Shown here: positions 9,153 through 18,313 of the stretch, in pieces
Layout: each line of letters opens with the position of its first letter
Numbering within the stretch: the stretch's first letter is position 1
Origin: JAFGLZ01 sp964622545
Lineage (GTDB): Bacteria; Planctomycetota; Phycisphaerae; UBA1845; JAFGLZ01
Assembly (NCBI GenBank): GCA_964622545.1
Contig: CAZUQM010000001.1
Coordinates: forward strand, 124,001-188,000
Length of the DNA stretch: 64,000 nucleotides
Direction of reading: 5' to 3'
Translations under genes and position numbers: made by a program
The notes under the pieces: generated by a model
Told to the model about the DNA's origin: nothing
Seen by the model: only the letters and a program-made list of their open reading frames with translations
Databases searched by the model: none

Positions 9153-10109
9153 GTGCTCGCTTTGGCATGCGACAACAAGCTGGTCCTGCACAAGAGTGCG
9201 CCCGAGCCCGAGCCCCCGAAGGGTGAGGCCCTCATCAAGGTCCGTTACGCCGGCATCTGCAGCACCGACATCGAGATCACCCGAGGGTACATGGGCTTCT
9301 CGGGCGTGCTCGGTCACGAGTTCGTCGGGACGGTGCTCCGCGGCTCGCGCCGGTGGGAGGGCAAACGAGTCGTCGGCGAGATCAACTGCGTCTGCGAACG
9401 CTGCGACATGTGTCGTAGCGGCATGGCGACGCACTGCCGTCACCGCACCACGCTCGGCATCGACGGCCGCGACGGGTGCTTCGCCGAGCTGATGAGCCTG
9501 CCCGAGCGCAACCTCCATGAGGTCCCCGACGGTATCGACGACAGCGAGGCGGTCTTCGTCGAGCCGCTGGCCGCGGCCTTTCAGGTGATCAAGCAGGTCC
9601 GTATCGAGCCCCGCATGCGGGTGACGGTCTTGGGCAGCGGGCGGCTCGGCCTGCTGGTCGCGCAGGTGCTCGCCCAGACGGGCTGTCGGCTGAACGTCGT
9701 CGGTCGGAACGACCAGACCCTGGCGTTTTGCGAGAAGAAGGGCATCCAGACCACACAGGTCGACGAGCTCGTGCCGCGCAAGGACCAGGACCTGGTCGTC
9801 GAGTGCACGGGCAATCCGGCGGGGTACGAGTCGGCCGTGCAACTGGTCCGCCCGCGCGGTCGGATCGTTCTCAAGAGTACGTATGCCAAGGACGCCTCGG
9901 TTGACCTGACACCGGTGGTCATCGACGAGATCCGCGTAACGGGCAGCCGTTGCGGGCCCTTCCCCGACGCCATCGCGGCGCTAGCCCGAAAGCAGATCGA
10001 CGTGCTCGGGATGATCAGCCGCACCATGCCCTTGAGCAAGGGCGTCGAGGCGATGGACCTCGCCCAAGAGCGAAGCGTGGTCAAGGTCCTGCTGAAGGTC
10101 GGCGACTAG
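9153..10109 (+). CDS. Zinc-dependent medium-chain alcohol dehydrogenase
   Basis: A 318-residue MDR-superfamily oxidoreductase. It has a GroES-like N-terminal domain with catalytic zinc ligands Cys36 (AGICSTD) and His55-Glu56 (GHEFVG), and a structural zinc lobe with Cys81, Cys84, Cys87 and Cys95 in the classic spacing. The Rossmann domain follows with VLGSGRLGLLVAQVLAQ. It is related to threonine or sorbitol dehydrogenases but the substrate cannot be read from the sequence. The start is a GTG codon. Its 3' end overlaps the end of the convergent GT39-like gene by 29 bases. Confidence 0.87.
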   Translation: MLALACDNKLVLHKSAPEPEPPKGEALIKVRYAGICSTDIEITRGYMGFSGVLGHEFVGTVLRGSRRWEGKRVVGEINCVCERCDMCRSGMATHCRHRTTLGIDGRDGCFAELMSLPERNLHEVPDGIDDSEAVFVEPLAAAFQVIKQVRIEPRMRVTVLGSGRLGLLVAQVLAQTGCRLNVVGRNDQTLAFCEKKGIQTTQVDELVPRKDQDLVVECTGNPAGYESAVQLVRPRGRIVLKSTYAKDASVDLTPVVIDEIRVTGSRCGPFPDAIAALARKQIDVLGMISRTMPLSKGVEAMDLAQERSVVKVLLKVGD

Positions 10110-11682
10110 CGGGACGCATCTCGCCGCCGGCACGCCGCCCCGCCTCCGCCTGCGTCGACGGATGATCCTCGCGGATGAACAGCGTCCGCGGGCCGCGCCG
10201 GATCACGCGCCGGTACTCCTGCTCAATCATCTGTTCGAAGGCCCGGTGCGCCGCGAGCAAGTCCGGCTGGTCGCGCTGGGGAAAGTCTTCATTCACATCG
10301 GTCACGATGAAGTCCGGCGGATTGATCCGGAAGGCCGCCAGCAAATCCTTGCCGATCTGGGCGGCCTTGGCGTCAAAGTCGAAGGCCCGGTGGGCGTCCA
10401 TGTCCCAGTGGATCGGGTCCAGATCCATCTCATAGAAGAAGAAGGCGGCCGACCCCCAGGTGAAGAGCGTGTCGCCCGGCCGGGCCAGCTCGCGCGCCGC
10501 GGCAACCAGCTCGAACCGCCCCGCCGTCTCCGGCGCGCGCCCGCCCGACCGCAGCAGACTCACGGCGTGAACCACGTCGCGTCCAGCCAGCAGCGCAACC
10601 CAGACCAAGAGCACGCCCACGGCCGTCCGGCGAAGCGGCCGGGCCGCATCGAGCCCGGCAAGCTGACGAGTCGCATCGACCAGGGCGAAACCCGCCACCG
10701 CCGTCGCGCTGAACATGAGCGGAATGAAATAGTGGTTGTAGCACCGTCCGCCGGCCAGCGCCCCGCCGAGATCCCCCAGCATCCACAGCACCGCCAAGAG
10801 CCGCCAGGTCGGTTGTGTCTGACCCCTGGCGAGCAGTACCGAAGGACGCAGCAGGCCGACCGTCACGACCGCCGCCGCGGCGAGCACGACAAGGACGTGC
10901 CAGAGCTGTTCATACGTCTGGACGATTACCCACCCGAGCCCGAGGTTTCGCCAGATCTCCTGGCCGTAGGCGCGGTTGTACGACAGCGAGGCGTAGAGCA
11001 TGTCGTCGGCCAGCCCATGCCGGGCGAACCACGCGGTCGCAATCAGCCATGGAAGGACCACGCCCGCTGCCAGCGCCAGCACACGGAGGACCGCCCTGGA
11101 GGGCCGGATCCTCCCGGCCAGGGCCTCCACGAGGGTCCAGCCGATCACGGCCACCCCGGCCGCTAGCCCCGGCGGCTTGAAGAGGCTGCCCAGGCCGATG
11201 AACGCCCCGGCCAGGACGAGCCAACCGACGCCGTTTCGCCCGGCCGTCGCGACGACGACCCACAGGCCCGCCATGACGAAGGCGACCTGGTAGCCCTCGG
11301 TCATGTTGCCGGAGTAGGCGAGCTTGAGGCCGAAGGCCAGCGGGATCGCCACCAGGGCCAGCAGATGGTGAAACGGCGTGCCGAGCCACCGTCGCAGGAT
11401 GCCCACGAAACACGCCACCGTCATCACGGCCAACGCCGTCTCGATCACATAGAGGACGCGCCAATGATGCTCGGCGCTGACGCGGTAGGCCAGGGCGTTG
11501 AGGGCGTAGATGGCCGGCGGCTTGTTCTCGAACAGGTCGCGGTAGGGTACCCAACCGTGGGTCCACTGGGCCCCGACATACGCGTAGCGGTACGCATCGG
11601 ACGGATCGGGTTCGAGGTACGCGGTGCCGCGCAGAAAGACTACAAGAACGATGCCCGAAATCCAGAACAGCGCCGTCCGCAT
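10081..11682 (-). CDS. GT39-like polytopic membrane glycosyltransferase
   Basis: A 533-residue integral membrane protein with about ten or more hydrophobic segments. After the first membrane helix comes an acidic loop (EPDPSDAYRY) and PYRDLFENKPPAIYALNAL, typical of ArnT/PMT-type glycosyltransferases of the GT-C fold that use lipid-linked sugar donors. The soluble C terminus ends in an Arg- and Pro-rich tail. ATG 11682 is chosen because GGGAGG stands about 7 bases upstream; a longer open frame reaches 11934 but its extension is not conserved-looking. The 3' end overlaps the convergent dehydrogenase gene by 29 bases. Confidence 0.82.
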   Translation of the reverse strand: MRTALFWISGIVLVVFLRGTAYLEPDPSDAYRYAYVGAQWTHGWVPYRDLFENKPPAIYALNALAYRVSAEHHWRVLYVIETALAVMTVACFVGILRRWLGTPFHHLLALVAIPLAFGLKLAYSGNMTEGYQVAFVMAGLWVVVATAGRNGVGWLVLAGAFIGLGSLFKPPGLAAGVAVIGWTLVEALAGRIRPSRAVLRVLALAAGVVLPWLIATAWFARHGLADDMLYASLSYNRAYGQEIWRNLGLGWVIVQTYEQLWHVLVVLAAAAVVTVGLLRPSVLLARGQTQPTWRLLAVLWMLGDLGGALAGGRCYNHYFIPLMFSATAVAGFALVDATRQLAGLDAARPLRRTAVGVLLVWVALLAGRDVVHAVSLLRSGGRAPETAGRFELVAAARELARPGDTLFTWGSAAFFFYEMDLDPIHWDMDAHRAFDFDAKAAQIGKDLLAAFRINPPDFIVTDVNEDFPQRDQPDLLAAHRAFEQMIEQEYRRVIRRGPRTLFIREDHPSTQAEAGRRAGGEMRPASRRPSAGP

Positions 11683-11702
11683 CGAGGATCCTCCCGAAGG
11701 TA

Positions 11703-11723
11703 TTATCGGAGCCAGGCCGATAA
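11703..11723. promoter_or_regulatory. Perfect 7-bp inverted repeat upstream of the GT39-like gene
   Basis: TTATCGG and CCGATAA form perfect arms separated by 7 bases. The repeat starts 21 bases before the GT39-like start codon, just downstream of a possible minus-strand -10 (TATACA-like). It could be an operator or a leader hairpin; no regulator is known. Confidence 0.35.
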
Positions 11724-11838
11724 GGTGTATAGTGGGCTCGCCGGGTCCTGGGGCACCATCGCGTCCTTGTGCGCCCTTGGCGTGGCCGAACGCGGTCAAC
11801 GGCGCGGCGGTCGCGGCCGCGCGAGCCGAGATGTCCAG

Positions 11839-11867
11839 TTGACATAACAGGGGCGGCGAGCTACGGT
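11839..11867 (+). promoter_or_regulatory. Promoter of the membrane-anchored helical protein
   Basis: A perfect -35 TTGACA (11839-11844), a 17-base spacer and a weak -10 TACGGT (11862-11867) precede the start at 11933, implying a leader of about 60 bases. Confidence 0.45.
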
Positions 11868-11932
11868 TAAGTTTACAGGCACCCCCAGTTGGGCGCCCCT
11901 TCACCGACGCATCGCCGACGCGAGGGATAGCC

Positions 11933-12958
11933 ATGGCCGACGAATCGGTACGTCTGGGATGGTTGCAGCGGGCGGCGAGGATCCTCCTCTACATCGCCTC
12001 GATCAGCGGCGTCGTCCTCATCATCTTCGGCATCTACCTGGTCGTCTCCCAGGAGTACGTGAACGCCAGCGTGGTGATGCTCGGCGTCGGCGCGATGCTG
12101 ATCCTGATGTGCAGTCTGGGCTTCGGCATCGTCGTGGCCCTGGTGCACCTGCACGCCGAGCTCCGTCGGACGCGACGGGCCGTCCAGACCCTGATGGACA
12201 TGCAACAGGCCCACTCCGGTCAGCAGGTCTCGCAGCTCAGCATCATCGCCGACAACGCCCTGCTGTCGGATGCGGCCAAGTCGATCGCGCACCGCCAGAA
12301 GGAGCGCGAGGCCCTTCGCGCTGCCATCCGAGAGGACATCACCCGAGAGGACTGGGACGCGGCCTTCCGCCTGATCGAGCTGATGGCCCAGCACTACGGC
12401 TACACCGAAGAGGCCGAGCGATTCCGCGAGGAGGTCGAGGAAAGCCGCCACGACGCCATCGAAAGCAAGGTCAACATGGCGATCGAGCAGGTCGAGGAGC
12501 TGTTCAACACCTTCCAGTGGGAACGGGCCCGCGCCGAGGTTCGCCGCTTGATTTCGCTGTACCCGGACCACCAGCGCATCGCCGTGCTGCCCGACCGGCT
12601 CGACTCGAGCTTCCTCGAGCGAAAGGAGTATCTCAGGCAAAAGTTTCAGGAGGCCGCCGACCGCAAGGAGGTCGATCGCAGCATCGAACTGATCAAAGAG
12701 CTCGACACCTACCTCACGCCCGAGGAGGGCAGGGAGCTCGAAGGGGTGGTGCGGGCGATCTTCCAGGACAAGCTCGACAACATGACCATCGAGTTCGAGA
12801 TGGCCGTCAAGGACCAGAACTGGAACAAGGCCATCGAGGCGGCCCGGCAGATCATGGATGAATACCCGAACACGCGGCGTGCCCAGGAGCTCCGCGACGG
12901 CGTGTTCGACTCGCTTCTGAAGCGCGCCGGCGTCCATCCCGATCAGGTCAAGGCCTGA
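11933..12958 (+). CDS. Membrane-anchored alpha-helical (TPR-like) protein
   Basis: A 341-residue protein with two N-terminal membrane helices (about residues 15-37 and 45-68). The rest is a long charged, helical, probably cytoplasmic region with coiled-coil character. From about residue 125 there are repeated helix pairs such as EDWDAAFRLIELMAQHYG and QNWNKAIEAARQIMDEYPNT that look like tetratricopeptide repeats. No catalytic motif is visible. It probably acts as a scaffold at the inner membrane. It is a free-standing gene with its own promoter. I do not recognise a named family. Confidence 0.75.
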   Translation: MADESVRLGWLQRAARILLYIASISGVVLIIFGIYLVVSQEYVNASVVMLGVGAMLILMCSLGFGIVVALVHLHAELRRTRRAVQTLMDMQQAHSGQQVSQLSIIADNALLSDAAKSIAHRQKEREALRAAIREDITREDWDAAFRLIELMAQHYGYTEEAERFREEVEESRHDAIESKVNMAIEQVEELFNTFQWERARAEVRRLISLYPDHQRIAVLPDRLDSSFLERKEYLRQKFQEAADRKEVDRSIELIKELDTYLTPEEGRELEGVVRAIFQDKLDNMTIEFEMAVKDQNWNKAIEAARQIMDEYPNTRRAQELRDGVFDSLLKRAGVHPDQVKA

Positions 12959-13107
12959 CGCGGCTCGCGCCGCGCTTTGACAAACCACAACCGGAGTTCA
13001 TCCGTGTGGCACAGCCGCCCCCGGCTGTGAGGTCGCCGCTCTACCGATCCAACATGGATGTCAGCCATGGGGCCCCGTATAGCCCTCAAGCCACCGGAGG
13101 AGATGCC

Positions 13108-14391
13108 ATGGCCAACCCGTCATTGCAAGACCGCGGTTCGGAGATCCTCAAGGGCTTCCGCCCGGGCGAGTACGCCTTCGGGGTGGACGTCGCCGACCGC
13201 GCGGGCGATTTCGTCGGCCAGCTCGGACGCCGCATCGTGGTCTTCGCGGGCAAGACCGCCAGGTCGTCGGGCCTGCTGGAACGCGTCAGCGACGCGGTTC
13301 GCGGAACCGGCGGTGAGATGACGGCCGTGCTGGATGCGGCGCGACCCAACGCGCCCGTCGAAGACGTCCACGCCATGGCACGGGGCCTCCATGAGGCGGG
13401 CGACATCGACTGCGCCTTGACCATCGGCGGGGGCTCGGCCATCGACGCGGCCAAGGCCGCCGTGGCCCTGCACGCCCTCGGGGGCGAGCTCGATCCGCTC
13501 TACGGCATGGGCACGGTGACCGAGGCTTTGGACAAACAGAACGCGTCGCTGTTGCCGACGATCGCGTTCATGACGGCGGCCTCGTCGGCGGCCCATCTAA
13601 CGCGCTACAGCAACGTGACCGACTTCTCCAAGGGACAGAAGAAGCTCCTCATCGACGACGCGCTCGTGCCGACCCGCGCGGTGTTCGACTACGGCGTGAC
13701 GAGAGGCATGAGCGCCGCCTTCACCCGCGACGGGGCCTTCGACGGCATCAGCCACTCGCTCGAGGTCTACCTCGGGGCGACGGGAAGCCCGAAGTATGAC
13801 CGGATCGAGCAGGTCGCCCTGACCGGTATCGAGCTGATCATCACCTCGCTCGACAAGGCCGTCGACGACCCGGACGACGTGCAGGCCCGCACCGCGCTGG
13901 GCCTCGGCACCGACCTCGGCGGCGTGGCCATCATGACCGGCGGAACCAGCGGGGCGCACCTGAACTCCTTCTCGCTGGTCGACCTCCTGCCGCACGGCCG
14001 GGCCGTGGCGATCCTGAACCCCTACTACGTGGTCTTCTTCGCCCCGGCCTGCGAGCCACAACTGCGGCAACTGGGCGAGCTGTTCCGGCGCGCCGGCCTG
14101 ATGGACAAGGACACCTCGGCCCTCGGCGGTCGCGAGCTGGGCCTGGCCGTGTCGGAGGCGATGCTGGCCCTGGCCGAGACGGTCGGCTTCCCGACCCGAT
14201 TGGGCGACGTCGAGGGCTTCGGTGAGCAGCACGTCCAGCGATGCCTCGATGCGGCCAAGACGCCCCAGCTCCGCAGCAAACTCGAGAACATGCCCGTGCC
14301 CATGACGCCCGAGACCGTGGACGAGTACATGGGCTCGGTCCTCGAGGCGGCCGCCAAGGGCGAGCCCGAGCGCGTCAAGAACATGCGCTAG
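13108..14391 (+). CDS. Iron-containing alcohol dehydrogenase
   Basis: A 427-residue group III alcohol dehydrogenase. The dinucleotide-binding core shows TIGGGSAIDAAKAAVA, followed by FMTAASSAAHLT. Metal-ligand regions are FDGISHSLEVY and LLPHGRAVAILNP. GGAGG lies about 7 bases before ATG 13108, which decides this start over an earlier in-frame one. The enzyme probably reduces an aldehyde or oxidises an alcohol with NAD(P)H in the cytoplasm; the substrate is not evident. It stands alone, followed by a repeat-rich intergenic region. Confidence 0.88.
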   Translation: MANPSLQDRGSEILKGFRPGEYAFGVDVADRAGDFVGQLGRRIVVFAGKTARSSGLLERVSDAVRGTGGEMTAVLDAARPNAPVEDVHAMARGLHEAGDIDCALTIGGGSAIDAAKAAVALHALGGELDPLYGMGTVTEALDKQNASLLPTIAFMTAASSAAHLTRYSNVTDFSKGQKKLLIDDALVPTRAVFDYGVTRGMSAAFTRDGAFDGISHSLEVYLGATGSPKYDRIEQVALTGIELIITSLDKAVDDPDDVQARTALGLGTDLGGVAIMTGGTSGAHLNSFSLVDLLPHGRAVAILNPYYVVFFAPACEPQLRQLGELFRRAGLMDKDTSALGGRELGLAVSEAMLALAETVGFPTRLGDVEGFGEQHVQRCLDAAKTPQLRSKLENMPVPMTPETVDEYMGSVLEAAAKGEPERVKNMR

Positions 14392-14569
14392 TGCTGCCTT
14401 TCAGACGTATCGCGACGACCTGTCCGAGCCGCCGGAGTCATCCGGCGCGGCCACGCGGCATGAATGCCGCGGCTCGAGCAGCAGCCGTGGCGTGTGCCCC
14501 CCTGTCGCACGATTTGCGAAACGCGGCACTAGTACCCGACCACACTTGTTTCTGTGGGTTCCGATCAGG

Positions 14570-14710
14570 AGGGCGAGACGCTTATCAGAGCAGCGACCGT
14601 CAGGGAGCTGTGTTGTTGGAGCGTTTGAACAACAACGCTCCTTCACAGTCGCGTCTCCGACGGCCGCTCCGAAGTTGGGAAACCAACAGATTCATTTGTG
14701 TGGGACTACT
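14570..14710. repeat. Dispersed palindromic element, copy A
   Basis: About 140 bases that align almost without gaps to 53065-53206. The shared core includes CAGAGCAGCGACCGTCAGGG. The element is an imperfect inverted repeat: the arm at 14593-14617 pairs with the arm at about 14629-14652, so the transcript would fold into a long hairpin. The same core motif builds the tandem array at 50.95-51.22 kb. Neither copy encodes a transposase, so it is like a REP or MITE-type element. Confidence 0.75.
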
Positions 14711-15075
14711 AGGGTCTGCCTGACAACGCCTCTCCAAGACGAAGGCTTCGGTTTGACCGTGATCCCCTCGGTGGCGGCCCGTTTCAACGGGCTTACCCGC
14801 CAAAGGCGGGCTGATAGGCCGGCCCTTGTTGGGCCGGTCAGGCGGGCGTGCCCCCCCCCACTTGCGTCGAGCCCGGTTCCAACGGGCTTGCTCGCATCCA
14901 AGCCGAACTCGACGTGAAGGACGGCATACGGGAAGCCCGTCGAAAACGGCCTCTGCAAAACCGCATGCAAGATGTCGATGCGGATGACCAGGCCTCAAAG
15001 GCCTGGCCTAGTAGCCCCCGAGAACGCGGCAGATAACGGAAAACCCTCTTGTCCGACGAGCCGGGGCGTCGCCGA

Positions 15076-15105
15076 TTGGATCGGTCGTGCGAGCCCGCCT
15101 ATGAT
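15076..15105 (+). promoter_or_regulatory. Promoter positioned for a leaderless transcript
   Basis: TTGGAT (15076-15081), an 18-base spacer and TATGAT (15100-15105). Transcription would begin about 7 bases later, at or next to ATG 15112, and no Shine-Dalgarno sequence precedes that start. Confidence 0.5.
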
Positions 15106-15111
15106 GACCTG

Positions 15112-17991
15112 ATGGCGCCCAACCCCGAGACCGTGGCGAGACACCTGGCCGATCGCATCGACGGACCCGTGATGGCCGATCCGTTGACCCGCGCGCTCTA
15201 CGCCACCGACGCCAGCATCTACCAGATCCGCCCGGCGTGCGTAGCCTTCCCGAAATCCACCGACGATGTCGTCGCGTGCGTTCACTACGCGGCCGAGCAG
15301 CGGATGCCCATCGTGCCTCGCGGCGGCGGCAGCGGGCTGGCGGGCGAGACGCTCACCACCGGCCTCGTCCTCGATGTCACGCGCTACCTCGACCGCGTCA
15401 TCGAGACCGACCTCGACGACGGCTGGGTCCGGTGCCAGCCCGGCGTCATCCTGTCCCAGCTCAACGCCGCGCTGGCGCGCATCGGGTGGCTGTTCGGACC
15501 CGATCCCTCCAGCGCCAACCGGGCCGCCATCGGGGGTGTCATCGGCAACAACGCGACCGGCGCGCACTCGATCAAGTACGGCTACACCGACGCCTACATC
15601 GAGGAGATGACCGTCGTGCTCGCCGGCGGCGAGGTCGCCACCGTCTCGTCCGGGCCGGTCGACCCCGACGCCACCGACACCGCAGGCCGCCTGGCCGCCC
15701 AGGTGCACGACCTGGTGACGCGAAACGCCGATCTCATCGCCCGGCACATGCCACGCGTCGGGCGCAATCGCAGCGGCTACGCGATCGACAAGGTCGTCGC
15801 CGACGGCAACGTCCACCTCGGACGTGTCATCGCCGGCAGCGAGGGGACGCTCGGCATCATCACCGAGGCCCGGCTCCGCATCCTGCCCAGGCCGAAGGTC
15901 CGAGGCTTGCTCCAGCTCAACTTCACCCGGATGGACGCCATGGCCGCCGCCGTGCCGGTCATCCTCGCCGATGAGCCCGCGACCTGCGAAACCATGGACG
16001 GCAAGCTGCTCGACCTCGCCCGACAGGCCTATCCGCGATACCGGAACGTCCTGCCCGGCGGTGTCGCGGCCTCCCTGCTGATCGAGCACGACGGCGACGA
16101 TCTGGACGAGGTGCGCGACAAGATCGAGCGCACGCGCCGGCGTATCGACTCGGCCGGCGAGATGGTCGAGATCCTCGACGAAGCCGACCAGCGGGCCGTG
16201 TGGAACGCCCGTAAGGCGGCCGTGCCGCTGCTGTTCCGCAAGCCCGGACGGAAGCAGCCCGTGCCGGTGATCGAGGACGTGGCCGTGCCGCCCGACCGCC
16301 TGGGCGAGTACATCGCGGGACTGGATACCATCCTCAGGCGTCACGAAACCGAAGCGGCCCTCTATGCCCACGCGGGCGACGGCGAGCTGCACACCCGTCC
16401 GTATCTCAATCTCCACGACCCGGTCGACGTCGAGCGGATGCGCGCCATCGCCGAAGAGACGTTCGAGCTAACCTGGTCGCTCGGCGGGACCATCAGCGGC
16501 GAGCACGGTGAAGGACTCGTGCGCGTCGAGTTCATCCGAAAGCAGTACGGCCCGCTCTATGACGTCATGCGTGACGTCAAGCAGCTCTTCGACCCGGCCG
16601 GCATCCTGAACCCCGGCAAGATCATCAACGACGATCCGGACGTCATGACCCGAAGCCTCCGCTTCAAGCATCGCCGGGTCTCGGATCGGCTGGCCGAGCC
16701 GAAGCTCATCTGGCGCGACGACGAGTTGATCGACGAGATCGAGCGGTGCAACGGCAACGCGGCTTGCCGGAGCCTGGACGCGACCGGGACGATGTGCCCG
16801 ATCTTCCGCGCGACGCGCGACGAAGTCGCCAGCCCCAGGGCTCACGCCAACATGCTGCGCCAGTGGATCACCGGTCAGCTCGACGAAGACCTGCTCGAAA
16901 CCGATGCGTTTCGCGCAGCCGTGGCCACATGTGTCAACTGCAAGACGTGTCACGACGCTTGCCCGTCAGCCGTGAACATCCCGAAACTCATGCTCGAGGC
17001 ACGCGCTCAGATCGCCGCCCGACGCGGCCTGACCCGAACCGAACGGCTGCTGGCCGATAGCGAGACGATGAGCACGCTCGGAGCGGCGACAGCCCCGCTG
17101 TCGAACTGGCCGATGGCCTGGCGATGGTTCCGCCGGTTGCTCGAGGGAGCCACGGGTATCGATCGGCGTCGACCCATGCCGGCCTTCGGGCGCGGATCGT
17201 TCCTGCGTCGGGCGAGACGCTGGCTGGCGAAAAACCCGGTCGAGCGACCGGTCCGCGGCAAGGTGGCCGTCTTCTTCGATCTCTACGCCAACTACCACAA
17301 CCACGAACTGGCTCGGGCCCTCCTGGCGGTGCTCCATCGCAACCGCATCGACGCGATCGTGCCCGACCAGGTCGGCTGCCAGATGCCCGCGATCTGCTAC
17401 GGCGACCTCGAGGCCGCACGCGCCGGACTGCAGCGGAACATCGACAGCCTCGCCCGCGCTGTGGACGAAGGTCGCACCATCGTCTCGGCCGAGCCGACGG
17501 CCACACTGACGCTGCGCGACGAGATGCTCGACCTCATCGACTCGGACGACGCCCGCCGGGTCGCCGAGAACACGCGCGACCTGGGCGAATACCTCCTTGC
17601 GCTGCACCGCGCCGGCGAGCTGGAAACCGACTTCAGGCCGATGCCGATGACGGTCGGCTATCACATGCCGTGTCATCTAGGCGCAATGAAAATCGGTCGC
17701 CCCTCGGTCACGCTCGCGCGGCTGATCCCCGAACTCCACGTCGAGATCATCGAGGCCGGCTGCTGCGGACTCGCCGGCACCTTCGGATTCCAGGCGAAGC
17801 ACTTCGATGTGGCAATGACGGCCGGGCAGCGACTCGGCCAGGCCCTGCGAGCGCCCGAGCTGGACGCGGGAATGACCGAGTGCGCCACCTGCAAGATGCA
17901 GATGGAACTCTCCGGGCACAAACCGACGTGGCACCCGATCGTCTTGCTCGCCCGGGCGTACGGTCACGGCGGCGACCAGGCCGTGACGTGA
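15112..17991 (+). CDS. FAD-linked oxidase with Fe-S/CCG domains (D-2-hydroxyacid dehydrogenase type)
   Basis: A 959-residue two-part dehydrogenase like E. coli YdiJ and related D-lactate/D-2-hydroxyglutarate dehydrogenases. The N-terminal half is a PCMH-type FAD domain (PRGGGSGLAGE) plus FAD-oxidase C domain with AHAGDGELHTRP and GEHGEG. The C-terminal half is GlpC-like: cysteine clusters starting at Cys546 and Cys607 (CVNCKTCHDACP) for two 4Fe-4S centres, then cysteine-rich CCG domains, including CCGLAGTFG at 884. It oxidises a D-2-hydroxy acid and passes electrons to a membrane carrier. ATG 15112 fits the promoter; a TTG at 15049 would give a longer form. Confidence 0.88.
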   Translation: MAPNPETVARHLADRIDGPVMADPLTRALYATDASIYQIRPACVAFPKSTDDVVACVHYAAEQRMPIVPRGGGSGLAGETLTTGLVLDVTRYLDRVIETDLDDGWVRCQPGVILSQLNAALARIGWLFGPDPSSANRAAIGGVIGNNATGAHSIKYGYTDAYIEEMTVVLAGGEVATVSSGPVDPDATDTAGRLAAQVHDLVTRNADLIARHMPRVGRNRSGYAIDKVVADGNVHLGRVIAGSEGTLGIITEARLRILPRPKVRGLLQLNFTRMDAMAAAVPVILADEPATCETMDGKLLDLARQAYPRYRNVLPGGVAASLLIEHDGDDLDEVRDKIERTRRRIDSAGEMVEILDEADQRAVWNARKAAVPLLFRKPGRKQPVPVIEDVAVPPDRLGEYIAGLDTILRRHETEAALYAHAGDGELHTRPYLNLHDPVDVERMRAIAEETFELTWSLGGTISGEHGEGLVRVEFIRKQYGPLYDVMRDVKQLFDPAGILNPGKIINDDPDVMTRSLRFKHRRVSDRLAEPKLIWRDDELIDEIERCNGNAACRSLDATGTMCPIFRATRDEVASPRAHANMLRQWITGQLDEDLLETDAFRAAVATCVNCKTCHDACPSAVNIPKLMLEARAQIAARRGLTRTERLLADSETMSTLGAATAPLSNWPMAWRWFRRLLEGATGIDRRRPMPAFGRGSFLRRARRWLAKNPVERPVRGKVAVFFDLYANYHNHELARALLAVLHRNRIDAIVPDQVGCQMPAICYGDLEAARAGLQRNIDSLARAVDEGRTIVSAEPTATLTLRDEMLDLIDSDDARRVAENTRDLGEYLLALHRAGELETDFRPMPMTVGYHMPCHLGAMKIGRPSVTLARLIPELHVEIIEAGCCGLAGTFGFQAKHFDVAMTAGQRLGQALRAPELDAGMTECATCKMQMELSGHKPTWHPIVLLARAYGHGGDQAVT

Positions 17992-18313
17992 TCGAGCTAT
18001 CGGACCTCCGTGGGCGGCAAAGGCCACGCGGGCGTTTCCCTGAATCAACAGGCAATGTAAGGCCCTAATTCTAAGAACGTTAGACGCCACTAGAACCCCG
18101 CCAGGGACCGGCGGCGTTGCGGTGGGGCAACGCGCTCGTGCAGCCCGATCGGTCTTGGACCGGACAGCGAACGCCCATGGATAGCACAAGCTATTGCCTT
18201 CAATACGGATAGATTCTCATCTCGGCGATACCCCTTTGTGGCCCGCCGCGGCACGAGCATTGCCAAATGACCGTCCGGAGGGAGCTTAGATCATTTCAAC
18301 GAGGATGGGAAAG
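17992..18313. other. Intergenic region without recognised features
   Basis: About 320 bases between the FAD dehydrogenase and the small lipoprotein. I see only a short hairpin (CGGTC, 3-base loop, GACCG near 18149) and no clear terminator, promoter or RNA gene. Confidence 0.4.

Larger units (their letters stand above)
14392..15111. other. Repeat-rich intergenic region
   Basis: About 720 bases without a supportable gene. It is packed with short hairpins: complementary GCGGCAT/ATGCCGC near 14455, CCCGCC/GGCGGG near 14800, GGCCGGCCC/GGGCCGG near 14818, and AGGCC/GGCCT around 14990-15007. It also contains dispersed element copy A (14570-14710). Short open frames here are built from repeat sequence. 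Confidence 0.6.

Noticed and set aside
14401..14646. 81-codon minus-strand frame as a small protein
   Set aside because: Part of it is the dispersed element, and similar peptides arise from the other repeat copies.
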